A stretch of 64,000 bases of DNA from Allomuricauda sp. TY007 (GTDB lineage Bacteria > Bacteroidota > Bacteroidia > Flavobacteriales > Flavobacteriaceae). The notes beneath the pieces were generated by a model. That model ran no database searches. It was not told where the DNA came from and saw only the letters and a list, made by a program, of their open reading frames with translations. Shown here one piece after another: positions 9,578 through 18,167 of this stretch (within the stretch, counting starts at the first letter, position 1; each line of letters begins with the position of its first letter). A program made the position numbers and the translations under genes. The stretch is from positions 1 to 64,000 of the forward strand of contig NZ_WUEG01000015.1 of assembly GCF_010468565.1 (NCBI RefSeq), given 5' to 3'.

Positions 9578-11965
9578 CTAAAACTTCCACCATTTTTTAC
9601 TTTGGGCGCCATAGCCGTATCCATATTTTCCACCATAGCCCAGTTCCGATGCTTTTACGCCATTCACCACAAAGGCCAGGTTATTTAATTTCCCTTCTTT
9701 TCGGAGCTTAAGCGGGAACTCTATATCGCCTATGCTCGATTGGCCCGCTCTCGTTACATAAACCAAAAGGTCGGCGTGTTCGCTTATAAGGAGTGTATCC
9801 GTAACCGGCATCATTGGTGCGGTATCGACTATGACATAATCATAAACTTGGGAAACTGTGTCCATAAGGTGTCCAAATCTATTATTCATAAGTAATTCGG
9901 AAGGGTTTGGAAATGTTTTGCCCGAATGGATAACATCTATTTTGTTCTCGTTCACCTCGGTGCTATTGGTTATATCCTTCAAACCGAGGGAGTCATCAAA
10001 CAAATAATCCGTCAACCCTGCACTCCTTGTAAAACCTGACCTCTTGTTTTTAACATTTTCCTTTCCATCGCTGAAAAACATATAAAACTTCGGGTTTCGA
10101 ATATCTGCCCCGACCAATAAGACTTTTTTGCCCGTACTGGATAAGATCAAGGCAAGGTTGGTGGAGAAAAAGGTCTTTCCTTCTGTTGGAAGACTGGAAC
10201 TGACATAAATTATATTTTTTCTGGCATTGCCGCCCTTCAGTTCCGTTTTAAGCAAATAATCCATGTTGGTCCTGATAATTCGCAAGGCCTCCGATAGTAC
10301 GGAGCGGTCGTCCTTTGCTACAGTTTTTATGGATTTATTCTTTAATCGGGGCAATTCTCCGATAACGGGTACCCCGGCCCCTACAACCAATTTTTCCAAT
10401 GCGTGGGCACTGTGGATCTTGTCATCTATTACATCCAAGCCATAAACAATTCCGGCCGGAATTAAAATTCCCAATAAAAATGCCGCCAAATATATAATAC
10501 TTTTTTTAGGCGATACCGGAAACTTACTTGCAGGGAAGGCCCTATCAACGACCTTTGAATTGGGCGATGCCGAAGCATATGCAATCTGGGCCTCTTCCCT
10601 TTTTTGCAATAAATACAGGTAGAGGCCCTCCACCGTTTGCTGCTTTCGGGTAATCTCCCGTAATGCCCTTTCGTTCCTTGGAGCGGAATATATTTTTGAG
10701 TTGATGGTGGCCAACTGTGAACTAAGGTTGTTTACCCTTAGGTTCAAATTATTGGTCATACTGTTCAAACTGGATTGCATGCTCTTTTTCAGGTTCTCCA
10801 ACTGTTCGTCTATGTTGACGATAACGGGGTTCTTTTCATTGGAACTCTTCAATAGGCGCTCACGTTCCAAAACCAGTTGATTGTACCTTGCAGTTGTGCT
10901 GGTTATCGAAGCATCGGCCAATCCAATGTTAGAGGGAAGAATGCCGTACCCCTCTTGACTCTCAAGTTCATCACTCACGCTGTTGGCTATTTGCAATTGA
11001 ATCTGTGCATTCTGCAATTCTTGCTGATTTGCCGCACTTACATTTAAATTGATATTGGATTGTGATTGGATATCCGTAAGCCCCCTATCCGATTTAAAAT
11101 CTTGTGCACTTTGGTCCGCTTCCGATAAGTCGCTGTAAATATCCGCAATTCTGTCATCTATAAATTCAGCAGTTCGGTCGGCAATTGCCTTTTTGTCATT
11201 TTTTCCATTGAGGTTATAGATATGTATCAACTCGTTCAAAAAATCCATGGCCTTCTCCTGTACGGCATTTTGGATGCTCAAATTTATTATTGAGGAGTAT
11301 TCATCGGCAATACTGGCCCCAAGCGCATTTTGGTAGCTTGAGGTAACATCGCTTACGGGGGAAAGCACTATTTTCAATGTTTCCCCAATATAGGGTTTCA
11401 ACTTTTTGCTTTCTTGTGGAAGGATTGTTATTTTACCTCGATTTGTAGTGATTTCCTCACCAAAAGTTCTGTTTTGCTGTTCTTCGTTCTCTTCTGTCCA
11501 GTACAAAAAGTTGGTTTGGGACTGTGGAATGATATAACAACTGAATTGTACGTCCCTTTTAATGGAATCTATCGAAATTTTCACAGGTACATTACCATAA
11601 ACTTCGGAATTTTTCACCCTGCCCACATGCATCACTTTTTTATCGAGCCCCAGATTTATGACCACCTGTCTAACATTGGTTCGGGAACGCATCACCTCAA
11701 TTTCATCCTCGACCTTTTTTGATCCTCCGGGCAATAAGTTCAAATCACTGAAAAGGCTGAGTTCCGAAGGGGAACTTTTTTCTTCAATGATTTGAATGGT
11801 AGCGTTGGCCCGATATTGTGGTGTAGCATATCTCAGATGTAGATACGCTATACCAATAGCTATAATTACAGAGAAAATAAACCAATATTTGTACTTCAGA
11901 TATTTCTCCAGCTCTCTTTTAAAATTGTTTTTTTGAATCTTTGAGTACAGATTGGATTGTTCCAT
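9578..11965 (-). CDS. wzc: Wzc-like polysaccharide co-polymerase and tyrosine autokinase
   Basis: 795 residues. An N-terminal Wzz-type domain has a membrane segment at about 28-48 and is followed by a long coiled-coil periplasmic part (about 240-480), a second membrane segment (about 510-530) and a cytoplasmic BY-kinase domain. Kinase motifs are visible: Walker A SLPTEGKT (591-598), Walker A' LLVGADIRNP (616-625) and Walker B VIVDTAP (about 711-717). The C-terminal tail has four clustered tyrosines (777, 781, 783, 785), the usual autophosphorylation cluster though short. The family controls chain length and export of capsular or exopolysaccharide together with the Wza pore. The wza-like gene ends only 23 bases upstream, supporting co-transcription. 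Length and domain order match Bacteroidota homologues. Confidence 0.93.
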   Translation of the reverse strand: MEQSNLYSKIQKNNFKRELEKYLKYKYWFIFSVIIAIGIAYLHLRYATPQYRANATIQIIEEKSSPSELSLFSDLNLLPGGSKKVEDEIEVMRSRTNVRQVVINLGLDKKVMHVGRVKNSEVYGNVPVKISIDSIKRDVQFSCYIIPQSQTNFLYWTEENEEQQNRTFGEEITTNRGKITILPQESKKLKPYIGETLKIVLSPVSDVTSSYQNALGASIADEYSSIINLSIQNAVQEKAMDFLNELIHIYNLNGKNDKKAIADRTAEFIDDRIADIYSDLSEADQSAQDFKSDRGLTDIQSQSNINLNVSAANQQELQNAQIQLQIANSVSDELESQEGYGILPSNIGLADASITSTTARYNQLVLERERLLKSSNEKNPVIVNIDEQLENLKKSMQSSLNSMTNNLNLRVNNLSSQLATINSKIYSAPRNERALREITRKQQTVEGLYLYLLQKREEAQIAYASASPNSKVVDRAFPASKFPVSPKKSIIYLAAFLLGILIPAGIVYGLDVIDDKIHSAHALEKLVVGAGVPVIGELPRLKNKSIKTVAKDDRSVLSEALRIIRTNMDYLLKTELKGGNARKNIIYVSSSLPTEGKTFFSTNLALILSSTGKKVLLVGADIRNPKFYMFFSDGKENVKNKRSGFTRSAGLTDYLFDDSLGLKDITNSTEVNENKIDVIHSGKTFPNPSELLMNNRFGHLMDTVSQVYDYVIVDTAPMMPVTDTLLISEHADLLVYVTRAGQSSIGDIEFPLKLRKEGKLNNLAFVVNGVKASELGYGGKYGYGYGAQSKKWWKF

Positions 11966-11988
11966 TTAATCGGAAATTTTATTTTAAA

Positions 11989-12762
11989 TTAATTCCTAGT
12001 CAATAAGACTACAGCAGAAGTTATCAGAACTGATATGATGGACACTGCAATACTCGCCCTATTATCCAAAGCACTGGAAGTAATAGCGGATTTATTGGGT
12101 TCCACATAAACAACATCGTTTTGTGTTAAATAGTACACAGGGGATTCCGCTGCACTGTTGCTGGTCAAGTCAATTCGGTAATACACTTTTGTCCCATCGA
12201 ACTCCCTAACCACCAAAACATTCTTTCGCATTCCTTTAATGGTCATATCTCCGGCCAACCCCAAGGCTTCAAAAATTGTGATTTGCTCTCCATTGACCAC
12301 GTATGTCCCGGGGCGCTTTACCTCCCCAAGTACTGTAACGGTAAAGTTTTTTAATCTGATATTGATAATGGGATCTTTTAGATAATCCGCTAAATGTTCT
12401 GTCAGATTAACACGCAACTCTTCGGGGGTAAGTCCAACTACCTTGACCTTACCAACAACCGGAAAATCAATTTCGCCTTCTTTGTCCACCAAATAATCTA
12501 CCTGCTCTGGCCTAATGCCACCTTCCTGTGTTCCCCTAAAAAGGTTGAACGGTGCACTGGCTTCTGGGTCAAGGGTGGAAACATAAATGCTGATCAGATC
12601 ATCCACTTTGAACCGAGTAGTGGATTTACTTTCCTTTACCTGCGTTTCCAGACCGGATAAGGCAGCATTTTGAAAATAAACCACATCCTCTTTGGATGCA
12701 CAGGATCCTAGAAAAATTATGGTAATTAAAAAAATTACTATGTTTCGAGCTTGGAATTTCAT
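11989..12762 (-). CDS. wza: Wza-like polysaccharide export lipoprotein
   Basis: 257 residues. The signal peptide ends in a lipobox (FLGSC, Cys about residue 21). It is followed by a Poly_export domain (the part around VDDLISIYVS and DKEGEIDFPVVGKV) and an SLBB-type domain (TVTVLGEVKRPGTY). A hydrophobic stretch at the extreme C-terminus (about 233-254) could be the membrane-crossing helix. The family forms the outer-membrane export channel for capsular and exopolysaccharides. It is the first gene of a minus-strand operon with the wzc-like kinase and the GT14 gene, and is transcribed divergently from the ugd gene. A palindrome overlapping its possible promoter is listed separately. Confidence 0.92.
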   Translation of the reverse strand: MKFQARNIVIFLITIIFLGSCASKEDVVYFQNAALSGLETQVKESKSTTRFKVDDLISIYVSTLDPEASAPFNLFRGTQEGGIRPEQVDYLVDKEGEIDFPVVGKVKVVGLTPEELRVNLTEHLADYLKDPIINIRLKNFTVTVLGEVKRPGTYVVNGEQITIFEALGLAGDMTIKGMRKNVLVVREFDGTKVYYRIDLTSNSAAESPVYYLTQNDVVYVEPNKSAITSSALDNRASIAVSIISVLITSAVVLLTRN

Positions 12763-12804
12763 TGTTGAATATTTTGGTTAGATGAACTTAAATCGTTTTA
12801 AAGC

Positions 12805-12833
12805 GAAATATAGAATAACTTTGGCTGCCAAAG
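12805..12833 (-). promoter_or_regulatory. Candidate wza promoter with overlapping palindromic operator
   Basis: A perfect inverted repeat, CTTTGGC-T-GCCAAAG, lies at 12819-12833. Read on the minus strand it contains a TTTG element, followed after 16 bases by TATATTTC (12812-12805), one base off the Bacteroidota -7 consensus TAnnTTTG. The predicted start would lie about 35-40 bases before the wza ATG. A dyad covering the -33 element is a common operator position, but the regulator is unknown. Confidence 0.4.
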
Positions 12834-13102
12834 AAACCTATTTTTACACAAATTAGGGGTACGGCCATCAACAGCGGATAATGCACCCGTATTTAAGCCG
12901 CTCTTGGCAAAACCATTATTTAATAAGTATTTACTTTTATTTGAACAAAACATCTATTTATGTATTGACATAATATTAAAGGATAGTTCGAGTTTTAATA
13001 AAACATAAAATCGCGACTAAAAGTATATCAGTCTTCCACAAACCTCTTTTTATATTCGTTTAAGCTTATGAAAAATCGTTCAACCGAACTAATTTACCTT
13101 TT

Positions 13103-13110
13103 TATCTTTG
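13103..13110 (+). promoter_or_regulatory. Candidate -7 box for the ugd operon
   Basis: TATCTTTG matches the Bacteroidota -7 consensus TAnnTTTG exactly. It lies about 180 bases before the ugd ATG. There is no clean TTTG at the expected distance upstream, so confidence is limited. Confidence 0.35.
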
Positions 13111-13292
13111 TGATTCCATTTTATCGTCTGACAGAATTTTTCCTTGCACAATAAATAATCATACCAAAAATAAATGACCGATTAAATGCAATCACTATTA
13201 TTCCCTTTCATCCAAAAAAAGGTGACTTGGTCTAAAATCAAGTGCAAGTCTCATATTTTTTTTACCATCTTTGAATTCAACAAAAATTAAGC

Positions 13293-14696
13293 ATGAAAAA
13301 AATCAAGAATATTTGCTGTATTGGAGCCGGTTATGTTGGCGGCCCCACTATGTCTGTAATTGCCTCTAAATGTCCTGAAATAACGGTAAATGTAGTCGAT
13401 ATAAACCAAAAAAGAATAGATCTTTGGAACCATGAAGATTTGGATAAGCTTCCCATTTACGAACCTGGCTTAAAAGAAGTTGTAGGAAAGGCCAGAGGGA
13501 AAAATTTGTTCTTCTCGACCGAGGTGGACCGCGCCATAGATGAGGCCGATATGATCTTCATCTCCGTGAATACACCAACAAAAACATACGGTAAGGGCAA
13601 AGGCCAAGCGGCTGACCTAAAATATATTGAACTATGTGCCCGAAACATAGCAAAAGTGGCCGTTAACGATAAAATTGTGGTTGAAAAATCCACACTTCCT
13701 GTTCGGACAGCAGAAACACTGAAAAGTATTTTGGAGAATACGGGCAACAATGTGAATTTTGAAATATTATCCAACCCCGAATTCCTCGCAGAAGGGACCG
13801 CCATTGATGACCTACTTGATGCGGACCGTATATTGATAGGTGGGGCGGATACCCCATCGGGGCAAGAAGCCAAGGATGCCTTAAGCTGGGTGTACGAGCA
13901 CTGGCTGCCCAAAGAGCGTATTTTACAGACCAATGTTTGGTCTTCCGAACTCTCCAAACTTGTGGCCAATGCTTTTTTGGCACAACGTGTCTCTTCCATC
14001 AATTCAATTTCGGCACTTTGTGAAAGAACAGATGCCAATGTTGCCGAAGTATCGAAGGCAATTGGATACGATTCTAGAATTGGGTCTCGGTTTTTGAATT
14101 CCTCCGTTGGTTTTGGGGGATCTTGTTTTCAAAAAGATATCTTGAACTTGGTTTACATTGCCAAAAGCTTTGGTTTGCAAGAAGTTGCCGATTATTGGGA
14201 GCAGGTGATCATAATGAACGATTACCAAAAAAGACGTTTTGCGGACAATATTATTTCCACCCTTTACAATACTGTTTCGGGCAAAAAAATAGCTTTCTAT
14301 GGTTGGGCCTTTAAAAAAGATACCAACGATACCCGCGAATCTGCAGCCATATATGTGGCCGATGCTCTTTTGGAAGAAAATGCAAATATTGTGGTGTACG
14401 ACCCAAAGGTATCCAAAGAAACCATTTATGCCGATCTGGAATACCTCGGAAACAAATCAAGGGAGGAAATCGAAAAATTGGTAACCGTTGTAAACAACCC
14501 TATCGAAGCTGCAAAAGATGCCCACGCCATTGCCGTGTTAACCGAATGGGACGAATTTAAGGAGTACGATTGGCAAGCCATACACGATTTCATGCTCAAG
14601 CCAGCCTTTGTTTTTGATGGGCGAAGAATTTTAGACCACAAAAAAATGGAGGCTCTGGGCTTTAAATTCTACAAAATTGGACAAAACGGAAGCTAA
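13293..14696 (+). CDS. ugd: UDP-glucose 6-dehydrogenase
   Basis: 467 residues. The N-terminal Rossmann motif is GAGYVGGPT. The central and C-terminal UDP-binding domains include the catalytic segment [10 protein letters not shown] with nucleophile Cys278, and the late motif [14 protein letters not shown]. Length and sequence resemble the longer, animal-type UGDH branch rather than the shorter bacterial Ugd. The enzyme oxidises UDP-glucose twice with NAD to give UDP-glucuronate, a precursor of acidic polysaccharides. It is the first plus-strand gene of the locus. The UDP-glucuronate 4-epimerase two genes downstream is consistent with a uronic-acid-containing polymer. Confidence 0.95.
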   Translation: MKKIKNICCIGAGYVGGPTMSVIASKCPEITVNVVDINQKRIDLWNHEDLDKLPIYEPGLKEVVGKARGKNLFFSTEVDRAIDEADMIFISVNTPTKTYGKGKGQAADLKYIELCARNIAKVAVNDKIVVEKSTLPVRTAETLKSILENTGNNVNFEILSNPEFLAEGTAIDDLLDADRILIGGADTPSGQEAKDALSWVYEHWLPKERILQTNVWSSELSKLVANAFLAQRVSSINSISALCERTDANVAEVSKAIGYDSRIGSRFLNSSVGFGGSCFQKDILNLVYIAKSFGLQEVADYWEQVIIMNDYQKRRFADNIISTLYNTVSGKKIAFYGWAFKKDTNDTRESAAIYVADALLEENANIVVYDPKVSKETIYADLEYLGNKSREEIEKLVTVVNNPIEAAKDAHAIAVLTEWDEFKEYDWQAIHDFMLKPAFVFDGRRILDHKKMEALGFKFYKIGQNGS

Positions 14697-14780
14697 CCAT
14701 AGGGTTTAGCATCCAGTTATGTGCTACACGTACTATATGGCCACACGCTTTTTATTCAGAAAAACACACCTTTTGGGCAA

Positions 14781-15893
14781 ATGAAGATAATTCAGGTTAT
14801 AACACTTAGCGAACCTATTGGTGGAGCTCAAATGGTACTTTTCAATAATACGGAAGCCATGGTCAATAGCGGTCATGAGGTTCAGGTAATGGTCGGACAA
14901 GAGGGTACTTTGACCAAACGGCTTGAAGCACTTAACGTAAAGGTTACCTGCATACCAAGTCTTAAAAGGGAAATTTCACCCATAAACGACTTTAAATGCT
15001 ACAAGACCATCTGCGAATTATTGAAACAGGAAGCACCGGATATTGTAATCTCACATTCATCCAAAGCGGGAATTTTATGCCGACTTGCTTGTCATAAAAT
15101 AGGGATGCCCAACATTTTTACAGTCCATGGTTGGTCGTTTACGCCCGGGGTAAAGGGGCTTAAGCGATATATGTACATGGCCATTGAAAAAGTGATGGGC
15201 AGGTTTACCGACCATTTGATCACTGTTTCGGCATTTGATTTCAATTTGGCTTCAAAGCACGGCATAGTCCCCGAATCCAGAATGCGGGTGATTTATAACG
15301 GAAGTCCAGACTTTTTAAAAGAAGAACGGAAAGAAGCAAAGGAAGACCCGATTACCCTATTAATGACGGCCCGTTTTTCATATCAAAAAGATCACATGAC
15401 CTTGTTTAAGGCGTTACAAAACCTGAAAGATGCACCTATCCAAGTGGATTTGGTGGGCCATGGGGATTTGCACCAAGAATTTGTGGACCTGTCCAAGAAA
15501 ATGAAGATCGACCATTTGATCACCTTTCATGGTGAAAGCAATGATATCCCCTCATTTTTGAACAAGTCGGATATTTTTGTGCTTACCTCCAGGTTTGAGG
15601 GGCTCCCCCTTTCTATATGTGAGGCCATGTCCGTAGGAGTTCCCATAGTAGCTTCGGATGTGGGCGGGGTTCATGAAATGGTGAGGGACGGCTACAATGG
15701 ATATTTAATTCCAAAGGAAAATCCCGACCATTTGGCAGAAAAGCTCTCTAATTTGATACGGGATAGAAAACTGATAGCGGAGTTGGGCAAGAATTCAAGA
15801 AAAACCTTTTTGGAAACCTTCTCAACACACCAAATGGCAGCCTCGACCGAAAAATATATCGAGGATATTTTAAAGAAAAACTCAGCGAAATAA
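14781..15893 (+). CDS. Glycosyltransferase family 4
   Basis: 370 residues from the ATG at 14781. A longer frame from a GTG at 14721 adds 20 residues that do not fit the family, while MKIIQVITLSEPIGGAQ is a normal GT4 start. The protein has two Rossmann halves, with donor-binding signature residues in FVLTSRFEGLPLSICEAMSVGVPIVAS near 275-305 (EX7E-type motif). It should transfer a sugar with retention of configuration to the growing lipid-linked unit in the cytoplasm. It lies between ugd and the UDP-glucuronate epimerase gene, in the same direction, so it may use a uronic acid donor; that is inference. Confidence 0.9.
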   Translation: MKIIQVITLSEPIGGAQMVLFNNTEAMVNSGHEVQVMVGQEGTLTKRLEALNVKVTCIPSLKREISPINDFKCYKTICELLKQEAPDIVISHSSKAGILCRLACHKIGMPNIFTVHGWSFTPGVKGLKRYMYMAIEKVMGRFTDHLITVSAFDFNLASKHGIVPESRMRVIYNGSPDFLKEERKEAKEDPITLLMTARFSYQKDHMTLFKALQNLKDAPIQVDLVGHGDLHQEFVDLSKKMKIDHLITFHGESNDIPSFLNKSDIFVLTSRFEGLPLSICEAMSVGVPIVASDVGGVHEMVRDGYNGYLIPKENPDHLAEKLSNLIRDRKLIAELGKNSRKTFLETFSTHQMAASTEKYIEDILKKNSAK

Positions 15894-15926
15894 TATATAG
15901 CAATACGAATTTATAAAAAACAACCA

Positions 15927-16952
15927 ATGAACATCTTAGTAACCGGGGCAGCAGGATTTATAGGATACCACCTTTGTGAGCTTCTGATCAAAAACGGTCA
16001 TACCGTAATTGGCATGGACAATGTCAACGATTATTATGATGTTGGGTTAAAATATGCCCGTATACAGCAACTGGGCATTCCAAGGGCCAAAGCAGAAGTT
16101 GACGGACAAATATCCTCAAGCACATTGCATGGCGAGCAAATGATGTTCATAAAACTCGATCTAGCCGACCGCCAAGGTTTGGATCGGCTGTTTCAAGAAA
16201 ACACCTTCGATGTAGTCTGTAATCTGGGAGCCCAGGCCGGTGTGCGCTATAGTTTGGAAAATCCGGATGCATACATCCAGAGCAATGTGGTGGGTTTTGC
16301 CAATGTATTGGAATGCTGCCGACATGGCAAGGTTAAGCATTTGGTATATGCCAGTAGCTCCAGCGTTTACGGATTGAACGAAAAAATCCCATTCTCCACG
16401 GAAGACACCGTGGATAGGCCCATTAGTGTTTATGCTGCCACCAAAAAGAGCAACGAGCTTATGGCACATACCTACAGCCACTTGTACCAACTGCCCACAA
16501 CCGGGCTTCGGTTCTTTACCGTTTATGGTCCTTGGGGAAGACCGGACATGGCCCTGTTCCTCTTTGTGGATGCCATAAAAAAGGGCGAGCCCATCAATGT
16601 GTTCAACTATGGTAATATGGCCAGGGACTTTACCTATGTGGATGATATTGTCGGGGGAATGGGCAAAATTATAGAAACCCCTGTAGCGGAAAGCAAACGA
16701 AAGGACGAACTTTATAAGATTTATAATATAGGCAACAACAAACAGGTAAAGCTTACGGATTTTATTGATGCCATTGAGTCCTCCTTGGACACACCGGCCA
16801 AACGAAATTTAATGCCCATCCAACCCGGTGATGTGGAAAGTACTTGGGCAGATGTGAACGACTTGATAAGAGACTACGACTACAAACCCGATACACCCAT
16901 TGAAAAGGGAGTAAAAGAATTTGTGGATTGGTATAATGGTTTTTATGAATAA
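15927..16952 (+). CDS. UDP-glucuronate 4-epimerase (extended SDR)
   Basis: 341 residues. The NAD-binding motif TGAAGFIG is at 6-13, the SSSSVYG segment carries the catalytic Ser region, and the YAATK motif has Tyr169 and Lys173. The start MNILVTGAAGFIGYHLCE and the DNVNDYYDVGLKYARI segment are characteristic of bacterial UDP-glucuronate epimerases (LspL/CapI-like), which make UDP-galacturonate. Assignment to this substrate rather than UDP-glucose rests on overall similarity and on the ugd gene close upstream. The gene is followed by a hairpin and then the long 1.2 kb non-coding stretch, so it probably ends the first transcription unit. Confidence 0.87.
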   Translation: MNILVTGAAGFIGYHLCELLIKNGHTVIGMDNVNDYYDVGLKYARIQQLGIPRAKAEVDGQISSSTLHGEQMMFIKLDLADRQGLDRLFQENTFDVVCNLGAQAGVRYSLENPDAYIQSNVVGFANVLECCRHGKVKHLVYASSSSVYGLNEKIPFSTEDTVDRPISVYAATKKSNELMAHTYSHLYQLPTTGLRFFTVYGPWGRPDMALFLFVDAIKKGEPINVFNYGNMARDFTYVDDIVGGMGKIIETPVAESKRKDELYKIYNIGNNKQVKLTDFIDAIESSLDTPAKRNLMPIQPGDVESTWADVNDLIRDYDYKPDTPIEKGVKEFVDWYNGFYE

Positions 16953-16982
16953 ACCACTATGGATTCTAAAATCCATGGTTTT
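16951..16982 (+). terminator. Stem-loop after the epimerase gene
   Basis: ATGGATT and AATCCAT form a 7-bp stem around a CTAA loop, extended after a bulge by AAACC/GGTTT. It starts at the stop codon and is followed by a short T-run. It is a plausible but not classical intrinsic terminator. Confidence 0.45.
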
Positions 16983-17222
16983 AAAGAAAGAGTTAAATTC
17001 TTTGCCATCCAGGTATCAAGTCCTCCCTTAATCCCTCCAAAGGAGGAAAACTCCTCCCTTGGCGAAACTGGAGAGGGGACCATCTATAAAAATTTATAGA
17101 ATACAAACCAAAGGCTTAAAAAGTGTCATACCGAATGACTTTTGGCTACAATTGACACAAATTCCACGAATCTGCAAGAACCATCTTTTTTGTGATACTG
17201 AGTGCAACAAAGAATCCATAAT

Positions 17223-17258
17223 CTTGTACTTGAATTTGTCCTTGAACTTGTTCTTATA
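17223..17258. repeat. Six tandem CTTGNN hexamers
   Basis: The tract reads as six consecutive hexamers, CTTGTA, CTTGAA, TTTGTC, CTTGAA, CTTGTT and CTTATA. It is non-coding as far as I can see. It could be a decayed microsatellite or part of a dispersed flavobacterial intergenic repeat. Confidence 0.55.
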
Positions 17259-17311
17259 TAAGAGGTTCTTCAGTCGCCATGCCCCTTCAGAATAACAGTA
17301 GGAGTTTATGT

Positions 17312-17393
17312 GTCATACTTCCTAATGAGCCACAAAAAGAAATCTCATAATTTTAAATTTCCAATAAGATTTCTCACTGCGTTCGAAATAACA
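17312..17393. repeat. Degenerate inverted repeat of an intergenic repeat family
   Basis: The left arm (TGTCATACTTCC ... GAAATCTCAT) and the right arm (AATAAGATTTCTC ... GAAATAACAC) are imperfect reverse complements. GAAATCT/AGATTTC is the best-matched core. Similar wording (TCATTCCGAATGAAGCACG ... GGAATCTC) recurs at 17703-17740. This looks like a small dispersed palindromic repeat rather than a gene. Confidence 0.45.
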
Positions 17394-17458
17394 CAATACT
17401 CTTAAATACCCATTGTGTGTTTTGAACATAGAACTTAGTTCTAGGCGTCAGTTCGAGT

Positions 17459-17570
17459 AATCTTTATGAGTAAAATGAAGAAAGATTGTACCTGCCTGAA
17501 CGGGGACTGATACAGGCAATAGGCCTCAAAGCCTTTGCGGCAGGAAAGTTCACCCCGTTCTTTTTTGTTT
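17459..17570 (+). ncRNA. Candidate structured RNA ending in a terminator-like hairpin
   Basis: Several complementary segments lie within 110 bases: AATCTTT (17459-17465) with AAAGATT (17481-17487); CCTGCC (17491-17496) with GGCAGG (17539-17544); TGCCTG (17493-17498) with CAGGCA (17513-17518); AGGC (17521) with GCCT (17531); and GAACGGGG (17498-17505) with CCCCGTTC (17553-17560), followed by six T. The last pairing crosses the CCTGCC/GGCAGG pairing, so the region could form either a pseudoknot or alternative terminator and antiterminator states. I do not recognise a known riboswitch or 6S-type consensus. It could instead be part of a dispersed repeat. No gene follows closely; the next starts at 18168. 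Confidence 0.35.
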
Positions 17571-17702
17571 ACCAATAAAATTATGAACATTTTGTCAAGT
17601 TATCAGTCTCCCCCGGACCCCCTCTTTCCAACATCACCATTATAAGTTTTATCTATAAAACAAATCTAAAGGCCGGCAGGTCGAGAACCTTTTTGTTACT
17701 TA

Positions 17703-17740
17703 TCATTCCGAATGAAGCACGAAGAGGAATCTCGGAATCT
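17703..17740. repeat. Degenerate intergenic repeat copy
   Basis: TCATTCCGAATGAAGCACG followed by AAGAGGAATCTCGG resembles the left arm of the inverted repeat at 17312-17393. No coding potential is visible around it. It supports the view that this stretch has accumulated small dispersed repeats. Confidence 0.4.
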
Positions 17741-17918
17741 CGTTGACTGAAAACTTCTCGTCACTCGACCCCCTGCGGTCAACTACCTCAATCCCTAGCT
17801 CTCTCAACTAAAGTATTTCGGAATCTTATTACGCTAGCAACAAGAATTTAACCAGCACCTAAAAGTTGATTGGATATCCGAATGTTAAAAAAAACGCCTC
17901 GATGTTAAAAAAGAGTGT

Positions 17919-18117
17919 ATTTCATCGATAATCAATGCCTTGCACATCCAAAAAAGCATTGCCCACGTAACACAAACGTTTATAATGTATTTCACCTGAT
18001 TAAAACCTATTTTCATCGAAAAAATAAATAAGTACAGAGAATCAATTGATTATAAAGTGCATTTCATCGAAAAAAAATAGTTTTACGTCGATAAAACATA
18101 CAATTAAATTAGATTTG
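17919..18117 (+). promoter_or_regulatory. Array of TTTCATCGA motifs upstream of a -7 box
   Basis: Copies of a motif close to ATTTCATCGA start at 17919, 17989 (ATTTCACCTGA), 18010, 18061 and 18082 (TTTACGTCGA). The second and third, and the fourth and fifth, are each 21 bases apart, i.e. two helical turns. The last copy ends 18 bases before TAGATTTG (18110-18117), a perfect TAnnTTTG -7 box, and occupies the place where a -33 element would be; no TTTG is seen there. This arrangement fits an activator binding paired direct repeats at the lyase gene promoter. LytTR-family regulators use such spacing, but the identity of the regulator is inference. Confidence 0.5.
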
Positions 18118-18167
18118 TTTCCCAAGTCGGAAATATAGTTTTTAACCACTTAACCTCTTTATTCTAA

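Larger units (their letters stand above)
12763..13292. other. Divergent regulatory region between the export operon and the ugd operon
   Basis: 530 AT-rich bases separate the wza-like gene (minus) and the UDP-glucose dehydrogenase gene (plus). The region should contain promoters for both halves of the polysaccharide locus. I see a palindrome/promoter candidate for the minus direction (12805-12833) and a TAnnTTTG match for the plus direction (13103-13110). The long untranslated leaders leave room for more regulatory sequence. No open frame here looks coding. Confidence 0.6.
16983..17900. other. Long non-coding stretch with remnants of dispersed repeats
   Basis: No believable gene is present; a 78-codon open frame at 17059-17295 runs through repeat-like sequence. 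Visible structures are a CCTCC-AAA-GGAGG hairpin (17034-17046), a CTATAAA-AA-TTTATAG palindrome (17084-17099), a CTTGNN hexamer tract (17223-17258), an inverted pair (about 17312-17393), GTCAGTTCGAG (17447-17457), which also occurs in the inverted repeat at 31131-31203, a possible structured RNA (17459-17570) and another degenerate repeat (17703-17740). The stretch separates the uronic-acid supply genes from the lyase and the rest of the polysaccharide locus. Confidence 0.6.

Noticed and set aside
13457..14038. 193-codon open frame on the minus strand inside ugd
   Set aside because: It runs antisense through a clearly coding, well-conserved gene and shows no recognisable domain; typical shadow frame.
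17059..17295. 78-codon open frame in the non-coding stretch
   Set aside because: Its sequence passes through repeat remnants and a hexamer tract, with no homology features.
17380..17395. GTTCGAAAT resembling a tRNA T-loop
   Set aside because: No acceptor stem or anticodon arm can be formed around it; it belongs to a degenerate inverted repeat.
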